This document shows, one piece after another, positions 58,364-64,000 of a stretch of 64,000 nucleotides of DNA. Origin of the DNA: Arenicellales bacterium (GTDB taxonomy: Bacteria > Pseudomonadota > Gammaproteobacteria > Arenicellales > JAJDZL01). Every line of letters starts with the position of its first letter. The first letter of the stretch is position 1. Under the pieces are notes generated by a model, which saw only the letters and a program-made list of their open reading frames with translations, was not told where the DNA came from and made no database searches. Position numbers and translations under genes: made by a program. The stretch covers positions 992,001 to 1,056,000 of the forward strand of contig OY282380.1 in NCBI GenBank assembly GCA_958295885.1. Reading direction: 5' to 3'.

Positions 58364-60167
58364 TTTCCAAGCATTAGCCCGGTCAATTGCAATCGAACCG
58401 ACGCGAATGCTTTTGAGCAGCTGGTAAAAACAGGCGGCAGCAGTTATTTTTCGGATTTCAGGCGCGCCATGGCCTCGCCAGCGTCATGGGCGGCGATCCT
58501 TTTGCGATCCGGCGGCGGCTAGGCTGCTTTGGGCGGGTGCTAGGTTTTGACCAGTGAGCGCATCTGATATTGCGGTCTGCCCGATAATGAGCCAGCGCCA
58601 TCATGATGGCCATGGCAATGCTGACGCGGGTTTGCATTTTCATCTTCCCGCGTATGTAGTGCCGCTCGAAACGACAGCCTTGGTCGAATCGAGAAAAGAT
58701 ACGTTCCAGCGAGGTGCGCTGATTGTAGCCCTTTTGCCAAGTAGCGGTGTGACGCGGCGTAGGGGTGAAGATGCGACGATCCTTGTCGAGATTGACGCGC
58801 GCTGTGCGGCCGTAGTCGGAGACCTGACCGCCGTGCTGCTGGTGACATTCCTGATAGCCCTTGCAGTCCAGCCCGTAGACCGCAGCCGGACAGCGGTATT
58901 TCAAGGTCTTTCGATCTTTTGCAAATCCACAGAACGCCATCTCCCGCTGTTCTTTAGTCTCAGAACACACACAATACACCTGGCCGCGCTCGTCATACAC
59001 GATGTTGTCGGTTCGAATGCCGTCGTTGAGCAGGCGCGTGATGGGCACATTCGGGTCATAGTTCTGATTCTGTTTTTCCTGTCGCCACATCATTTTGCAG
59101 TCAATCAGCGGACGAATCTCGTACTCATCATACAAGCTGGCCTTGAGCTGCGAGCATTCAAGGCCGCGTTCGGCCAGCTCTGGGGTTTGCTCGAACAGCT
59201 GCGGCAGCATGGAGTCTCGCAGACAGACCACTTCCGAGCGCGAGGCTTTGCGCAGTTTCACCGCCACCGGAATTTCATAGTGCGTGTCGGCGATCAGATG
59301 AACTCGACAGCCGAACCAGGTCTTGATCTTTTGCCACAGCGTGCCATCTTTACGGAGGCCGCTGGTCTTGTGTTTGCCCCAGTCGGCATCGGGGTCGGAA
59401 GTTCGATCTTTGCCAGCGATGGTTCTGCCGGTAGAATGAGAAGGCAGCGCTTTGCCATCGTAGCCCAGACAGCGCTCGAAATCCGGCACTTCTGCCATCA
59501 GCTGATGGCGCAGCGTGACGGTCATCTCAGAGACCAGGCCGGTGTCGGCTTCCAGTTTGCACAGCTGATTGAGAAAACGTGAGAAATTCCAAGCTTCGGG
59601 CAGTGACGGACGAAGCGGCTGGACTTCTTCGGTGACCGCCTGCACCTGGCCCTGCTCATCGTAGTGCAGCACTTGTTTCGGCGGGTTCTGCCGTGGCAGT
59701 GGGTTGAAGCCGCACAGCTGTGCCAGCTGCACGTTTCGAGCCAGTTCGCGCAACAGAGAATTCACCGAGTCATGCACGAACGCGACACCTGCGATCATGG
59801 CTCGGAACAGGGCTCGGATCGGAAAGTCGTTGCGGCCGCGGCCGCGTCGAGACTCAAGTTGAGCGACGATTTGTTGGTACGGCAGGTGCTCGAGAATCAG
59901 TATCAGTCGCTGCAGTTCCGGCATGTCCTCGGTTTCCCAGGCAAAAAGATGTGGATTGTTTTCAGGCATATGAAGCTCCCGGCGAGTGCCTTGATGTGTT
60001 GAAAATCATGGTCCTGAATTATCGCATAGATGCTGGTGAATTTAAAAAGTAACATATTGATAATATATGGATTTATAATAATTTACAGGTTGACATCGAA
60101 TGCCCGGAGAGGTGCTTTTTGCCGACTGGGGTAGAATTGGCTGGAAAATTGGCAAAATGCTTGGAAA
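58364..60167 (-). mobile_element. Insertion sequence with a DDE transposase
   Basis: A 12-bp inverted repeat TTTCCAAGCATT at 58364-58375 reappears as AATGCTTGGAAA at 60156-60167, bracketing a single transposase gene at roughly equal distances. Homology of the repeats beyond 12 bp is weak and no target duplication was confirmed, so the exact ends are provisional. Confidence 0.5.
58458..59969 (-). CDS. DDE transposase (IS4/IS5-superfamily type)
   Basis: A 503-residue transposase. A DUF772-like helical N-terminal region (G-R-G-R-N-D-F-P-I-R-A-L-F-R-A-M-I-A-G) leads to L-C-G-F-N. The first catalytic aspartate lies in L-G-Y-D-G-K-A-L-P-S-H-S. The later G-C-R-V-H-L-I-A-D-T-H-Y-E-I-P-V block holds the second. 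A cysteine pair region (Y-R-C-P, then G-L-D-C) precedes Y-N-Q-R-T-S-L-E-R-I-F-S-R with the final glutamate. It looks intact. Confidence 0.8.
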   Translation of the reverse strand: MPENNPHLFAWETEDMPELQRLILILEHLPYQQIVAQLESRRGRGRNDFPIRALFRAMIAGVAFVHDSVNSLLRELARNVQLAQLCGFNPLPRQNPPKQVLHYDEQGQVQAVTEEVQPLRPSLPEAWNFSRFLNQLCKLEADTGLVSEMTVTLRHQLMAEVPDFERCLGYDGKALPSHSTGRTIAGKDRTSDPDADWGKHKTSGLRKDGTLWQKIKTWFGCRVHLIADTHYEIPVAVKLRKASRSEVVCLRDSMLPQLFEQTPELAERGLECSQLKASLYDEYEIRPLIDCKMMWRQEKQNQNYDPNVPITRLLNDGIRTDNIVYDERGQVYCVCSETKEQREMAFCGFAKDRKTLKYRCPAAVYGLDCKGYQECHQQHGGQVSDYGRTARVNLDKDRRIFTPTPRHTATWQKGYNQRTSLERIFSRFDQGCRFERHYIRGKMKMQTRVSIAMAIMMALAHYRADRNIRCAHWSKPSTRPKQPSRRRIAKGSPPMTLARPWRA

Positions 60168-60301
60168 AACGCAGAAAACAGCGTTATTTTGGGGTAATAA
60201 ATATTTCTGCCCCTTGATTTACTCAATCAAATCAATCTGTTTCTAACACCGCAACTGCCTCCAATTTTTTTCAACGTCATTCGCTGCTTCAAATCAGGCA
60301 G

Positions 60302-60592
60302 TTGCCCGTTTGCACCTGCCGGAATTTAAATTTTTACTTAAGTGAATGGCATTGGACGGTCAGCCGGCAATCGCTCAACGTAATGATGGCCGAGCAGCGT
60401 GCGCAGTTCACGGCGCTTAAAGCCAGCTACGAAGTGACGCCGGCGGTCATGGCACTGTTTGAAACGCTTTTGTCCATGCTGCAGATGCTGGTGTTGCTGG
60501 AGAAAAAACAAGAAAACCTCGGCTGCCTCCGGGCGAATCAGCCGAGGGAACTGCCGCTTCACTGGGCTCCCATCATCCAACCGTTGGCTTAA
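60302..60592 (+). pseudogene. Possible N-terminal remnant of an IS66-type transposase
   Basis: The plus-strand frame contains a helical leucine/methionine-rich segment (L-F-E-T-L-L-S-M-L-Q-M-L-V-L-L-E-K-K) followed, one frame over, by K-N-K-K-T-S. This resembles the leucine-rich helix and K-x-S-x-x-S-S stretch at the start of IS66 TnpC. No catalytic part follows; the sequence runs straight into an intron remnant. Weakly supported. Confidence 0.3.
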
Positions 60593-60599
60593 TACCAAA

Positions 60600-61136
60600 C
60601 GGTTTTTGTCGTATTCAAAAATTCATCTCCATTATGGATTGATCCCCAAATACAACTGGATGACCAACTGCCTTCGCTCCAGCACTATTACAGCACCTTC
60701 ATCACTACTACGAAGTTATCCGCCCCTGTGCCTCGCATCAGTACTCTCACTCTTGCAGGTTCTCTGCTTGAGTTTCTCCCTTTGCATCGAAACAACAGGT
60801 TCTCACGTTCCACACCCAAGCCTAGGTTAAGTTCACGCCTTCTCCATGCCGGATGCCGCCGGGGCAGTAAACAGTACGCCTCCCAGACTCTTCCCGACGC
60901 AACGGGCCTTGCTTCGGTTTTGACACCGCCTGGAACTTACGACAGTTCATCAAAGGTTCAATTACGTTCGTCTCCTTAACACTTACCTGACAGGATCAAG
61001 TCCTGCCTTTTCCCTAACGCTCACTGCCAAGACTCTTAATCTTCGCAGCTTAGGGTGGTTGGAAGCCTCTTACTGTAAGACGGCTTCGAGGAGCCTGCCC
61101 TCATCTTCGGTGCAACACGCTCAGGAGCTGTTACAC
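60600..61136 (-). mobile_element. 5' remnant of a group II intron (third type)
   Basis: The minus strand begins GTGTAACAGCTCC at 61136 and continues with leader sequence of the kind seen in enterobacterial group II introns, including GCGAGGCACAGGGGCGGATA and GAAGGCAGTTGGTCATCC near its end. It stops near 60600 with no RT gene and no domain V. Its sequence differs from the other introns in the window, so it came from a separate family. Confidence 0.6.
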
Positions 61137-61533
61137 AACTTCCTGAACTCGTGACACACACCTGCCCAGTTCGCTGATGCCGTTTGACCGAACCGCAGTT
61201 ACCAATGATTCTAACGAAACAGATTCAAACGACAGTTGAATCCGAAGTGTGATTCTGCACCCTCGAAGTAAACTGGCATCTTTCAAATGAGACCATAACG
61301 ACACATTCGGAACAAATTTCAGCGCGAACAACTATTATTGGTACTGCAAGGACATCGGCGAATGCATTGAAAGATGCGAAATAGAAATCCTGCTGGCGAC
61401 GCACATGCTCTAGACAGGATTTGACGGTCGGACGTTGATCACGATTTATTTCGCAGCAGCCACAATAGACAAGAAACAGCTCGTTGTCGTGAGTTTTCGA
61501 CAACCAACTTGAATTTCGTATTCCAATGTGAAT

Positions 61534-61615
61534 CAAGCAAGCTGTCGATTATTTTCCAGCAAGGCAGTGAACGAAGTAAGATGGCCGCTAGCAAAGATTA
61601 CTGCCAGCTTGCTTG
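61534..61615. repeat. 11-bp inverted repeat near the TnpB element
   Basis: CAAGCAAGCTG at 61534-61544 and its exact reverse complement at 61605-61615 lie 60-140 bp upstream of tnpB. They may be subterminal hairpin arms of the element's left end or an unrelated hairpin. The remainder of 61137-61675 contains no supported gene. Confidence 0.4.
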
Positions 61616-61675
61616 TCTATATAATTTTGGGAATTACATACCTGACTATGCAATATCAACATTGAATAACATGAC

Positions 61676-62905
61676 ATGGAAACGCATGGGACAATACGTT
61701 ACCGAATCCACGCCGGCACTGCGGACAAGTACCAAGGCATGTATGGTCTGTCTGGAGCATGTCGCTATGCTTGGAATCATTACGTTGGGCACCTTCGGGA
61801 GGAGTTCCAGGCATATGGCGAAATTAAGTCCTATCGGTGGTTCACGCTTGGGAAATATTTTACCCACTTGCGAAAACATAACTGTCCTTGGCTGCAAACT
61901 TATTCTTCCAGCATAGTTCGATTGTCGTTAAAGCCAATACAGACCGCCTATGCAAAATTCTACAGAGGAGACAGCGGACTGCCAAAGTTTAAATCCAAGT
62001 GGAATTCAGATCCGTCTTTTCCAGTTTACTTTGGTTTGAACGCCAAACTGAACGGCAGTTGGCTTCATATTCGGAAAATTGGATACTTGAAGTTGATCGG
62101 AGAAAATCCATATGAAAATGCAATACCGAAATCTGGTGCGGTAAAAGAAGAGAACGGAAAGTGGTATGCGTATATTGCGTATGCCATCGAAGCGATCAAA
62201 AAGCCAAGACTCGCGAAAGCCGCAGGCTTGGACCGTAATGATGGACAGGTTGCGCTTTCGGACGGGCGCATTTTTTACGCTCCAGACATTGAAAGGAAAG
62301 AACGAGGGCAAAAGAATTATCAAAAAATGATGGCGAGACGCCATTCGCCCAATCGCAGGCAGGGCATTAAACCGTCCAATCGCTGCCAAAAAGCCAAAGG
62401 ATTAAAGCGTAATTTTGACTTTAAAATAAAACATGTGAACGACAATTGTAACTATGGAGTGTCTAAAACCATCGCCAACGATTATGACGTAGTTTACATC
62501 GAGGATCTGAAAACTAAAAACATGACGGCATTGGGGAAAGGCGATGCCGTCAATCCAGACAGGAACGTGAAGTCAAAATCAGGATTAAATCGAGTCATAC
62601 TGAACACAGGGTGGCATAAATTGGAGCAGATGCTGGCGTATAAAATGACAGTAAAGAAAGTGCCGCCGCACTATACAAGCCAGACATGCAGTTGTTGTGG
62701 CTGCAAAGACAGACAGAATCGCATTTCGCAGAGCAAATATAAATGCCTGAAATGCGGACACTCGGACAATGCCGATATTAATGCGGCTGAAAACATACTC
62801 GCCTTCGAGAACAAGGAGAGACTAAACGGACGTGTAGACTCGGCTGTCAAGCCTACCGTCAAACATAAAAAAGAATCTAATGTCAACAACTTAACGGTTG
62901 TGTAA
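61676..62905 (+). CDS. tnpB: TnpB RNA-guided nuclease (IS200/IS605 family)
   Basis: A 409-residue protein. The RuvC catalytic acids are all present: D186 in G-L-D-R-N-D, E276 in V-Y-I-E-D-L, and D367 in N-A-D-I-N-A-A-E-N. The zinc-finger cysteines lie at 338-343 (C-S-C-C-G-C) and 357-360 (K-C-L-K-C-G-H). The N-terminal domain has [10 protein letters not shown]. TnpB nucleases cut DNA guided by an RNA (omega RNA) from the 3' end of their own gene. No tnpA is present, so the element would need a transposase in trans. The stop lies 62 bp before the glyQS start. Confidence 0.9.
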   Translation: METHGTIRYRIHAGTADKYQGMYGLSGACRYAWNHYVGHLREEFQAYGEIKSYRWFTLGKYFTHLRKHNCPWLQTYSSSIVRLSLKPIQTAYAKFYRGDSGLPKFKSKWNSDPSFPVYFGLNAKLNGSWLHIRKIGYLKLIGENPYENAIPKSGAVKEENGKWYAYIAYAIEAIKKPRLAKAAGLDRNDGQVALSDGRIFYAPDIERKERGQKNYQKMMARRHSPNRRQGIKPSNRCQKAKGLKRNFDFKIKHVNDNCNYGVSKTIANDYDVVYIEDLKTKNMTALGKGDAVNPDRNVKSKSGLNRVILNTGWHKLEQMLAYKMTVKKVPPHYTSQTCSCCGCKDRQNRISQSKYKCLKCGHSDNADINAAENILAFENKERLNGRVDSAVKPTVKHKKESNVNNLTVV

Positions 62906-62967
62906 TTAAATGTACAATTCCCATAAATTTGCGTTGCTTATGTGCTAAAACAAATAACAGAACTCCA

Positions 62968-64000
62968 TTGAATTTCCAACAACTGATCTTTACGCTCAAT
63001 CAATACTGGGCTGAACAAGGGTGTGTGATTCTGCAGCCACTGGATATTGAAGTGGGAGCCGGAACCTTCCATCCCGCAACATTTCTAGCTGCCATCGGCC
63101 CTGAACCGGCCAAGTCCGCATACGTCCAACCGTCTCGTCGGCCAACAGATGGCCGCTACGGAGAAAACCCCAATCGACTGCAGCACTATTTCCAGTACCA
63201 GGTGGTCCTAAAACCATCACCAATGAATTTTCAGGACCTGTACGTCGATTCATTGAAAATGCTCGGAATTGATCCTCTTAAGGACGATATTCGTTTCGTT
63301 GAAGACGATTGGGAATCTCCTACGCTTGGAGCTTGGGGACTGGGCTGGGAAGTTTGGCTCAATGGAATGGAAATTACTCAGTTCACTTACTTCCAGCAGG
63401 CGGGTGGTCTTGAATGCCGCCCCATCACAGGTGAAATTACCTACGGACTGGAACGAATTGCGATGTATCTTCAGAGTGTCGACAATGTCTTTGACCTGAA
63501 TTGGAATGATGACGTTCGTTATGGTGATCTTTATCTCCAAAATGAAAAAGAGCAGTCCGTCTACAACTTTGAAGCCGCGGATACCGGGACTCTCTTTGAC
63601 CAGTTCAACCGTTGCGAAAAGCAGTGCCAACAGCTGGTTGCTGCAAACTTGCCGCTGCCTGCATACGAACAGGTTTTACATGCATCCCATACCTTTAATC
63701 TACTTGATGCTCGACGCGTTATTGGAGTAACTGAAAGAAAACGTTTTATCGGCAGAGTCAGAACGCTGGCGAGGAATGTGGCGGAATGCTATTTTGAAAG
63801 TCGAAAATTCCAAAATTTTCCATTGCTTTCATGTTCCACCGACTCTTCGAATCACTCCGATTCTCCTGCGCCAAGCTTTGAATTTGAAGAGATTGATTCC
63901 GCTGAAAGCGCTCCCCTCCTATTGGAATTGGGCACGGAGGAGCTGCCTCCAAATGCAATTCAGCAACTCGGCAGCACTCTTGAAAAGAAACTGAAGTCTG
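62968..64000 (+). CDS. glyQS: Fused glycyl-tRNA synthetase alpha-beta (GlyQ-GlyS), 3' end outside window
   Basis: One frame runs without a stop from TTG 62968 to the window edge (344 codons). Residues 1-295 are the GlyQ alpha subunit: [43 protein letters not shown] and the late [13 protein letters not shown]. After a 25-residue Ser/Pro/Glu linker the beta subunit begins with [11 protein letters not shown]. No ATG is available; the TTG yields the usual short GlyQ start N-F-Q-Q-L-I. The frame stays open upstream into tnpB, whose insertion may have replaced the native leader. It charges tRNA-Gly. Confidence 0.9.
   Translation, partial: MNFQQLIFTLNQYWAEQGCVILQPLDIEVGAGTFHPATFLAAIGPEPAKSAYVQPSRRPTDGRYGENPNRLQHYFQYQVVLKPSPMNFQDLYVDSLKMLGIDPLKDDIRFVEDDWESPTLGAWGLGWEVWLNGMEITQFTYFQQAGGLECRPITGEITYGLERIAMYLQSVDNVFDLNWNDDVRYGDLYLQNEKEQSVYNFEAADTGTLFDQFNRCEKQCQQLVAANLPLPAYEQVLHASHTFNLLDARRVIGVTERKRFIGRVRTLARNVAECYFESRKFQNFPLLSCSTDSSNHSDSPAPSFEFEEIDSAESAPLLLELGTEELPPNAIQQLGSTLEKKLKS

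Overview
The window looks like a chromosomal segment of a gammaproteobacterium. The F1Fo ATP synthase genes have the classical order (atpI-B-E-F-H-A-G-D-C, then glmU and glmS), the c subunit closely resembles that of enteric bacteria, and nitrate transporters, a YejABEF-type peptide importer and AbiE occur alongside. No rRNA, tRNA or CRISPR array was found. The species cannot be named from the sequence.

Layout. 1-8.5 kb: the end of a VWA-domain protein, a GST, a CitE-like lyase and a GcvT/DmdA-like methyltransferase, followed by debris: the tail of a molybdopterin oxidoreductase, an amino-acid ABC operon collapsed by deletion, a dead DruA-family copy, and transposase and intron scraps. 8.5-16 kb: a narK1-narK2 nitrate transporter pair, an alcohol dehydrogenase, a MaoC protein, a 4Fe-4S protein and a YadGH-type exporter. 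16.7-23 kb: a broken Fic gene, a glycerophosphodiesterase and a compact tupABC-mobAB operon for tungstate uptake and molybdopterin guanine dinucleotide synthesis. 23-34.6 kb: glmS, glmU, the whole atp operon and gpsA, all intact on the minus strand. 34.7-42.6 kb: a 54-residue ORF with a terminator, an ammonium transporter with a small membrane partner, and yejABEF. 42.6-62.9 kb: a mobile and defence-like island. It holds an IS66-family element carrying a DruA-family gene, an IS1380 remnant, a group II intron inserted antisense at the head of a broken Rpn nuclease gene, a broken dprA-like gene, an intact aldehyde dehydrogenase plus LLM oxidoreductase pair, further intron, IS66 and Dam remnants, an intact AbiE toxin-antitoxin pair, another DDE transposase and a TnpB gene. 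62.97 kb to the end: glyQ fused in frame to glyS, running off the window.

How the parts fit. Tungstate import, MobA/MobB, NarK transporters and the oxidoreductase fossil all point to Mo/W-dependent respiration, of which one enzyme has been lost here. Dense insertion sequences and pseudogenes around intact core operons suggest a genome undergoing IS expansion and gene decay, as in host-associated or recently bottlenecked lineages; this is inference. The most notable item is the IS66 element at 43621-46387. It has matching terminal repeats, a DruA-family gene coupled to tnpC by an ATGA overlap, and a 127-bp MITE in tnpC whose 6-bp target duplication can be read exactly.
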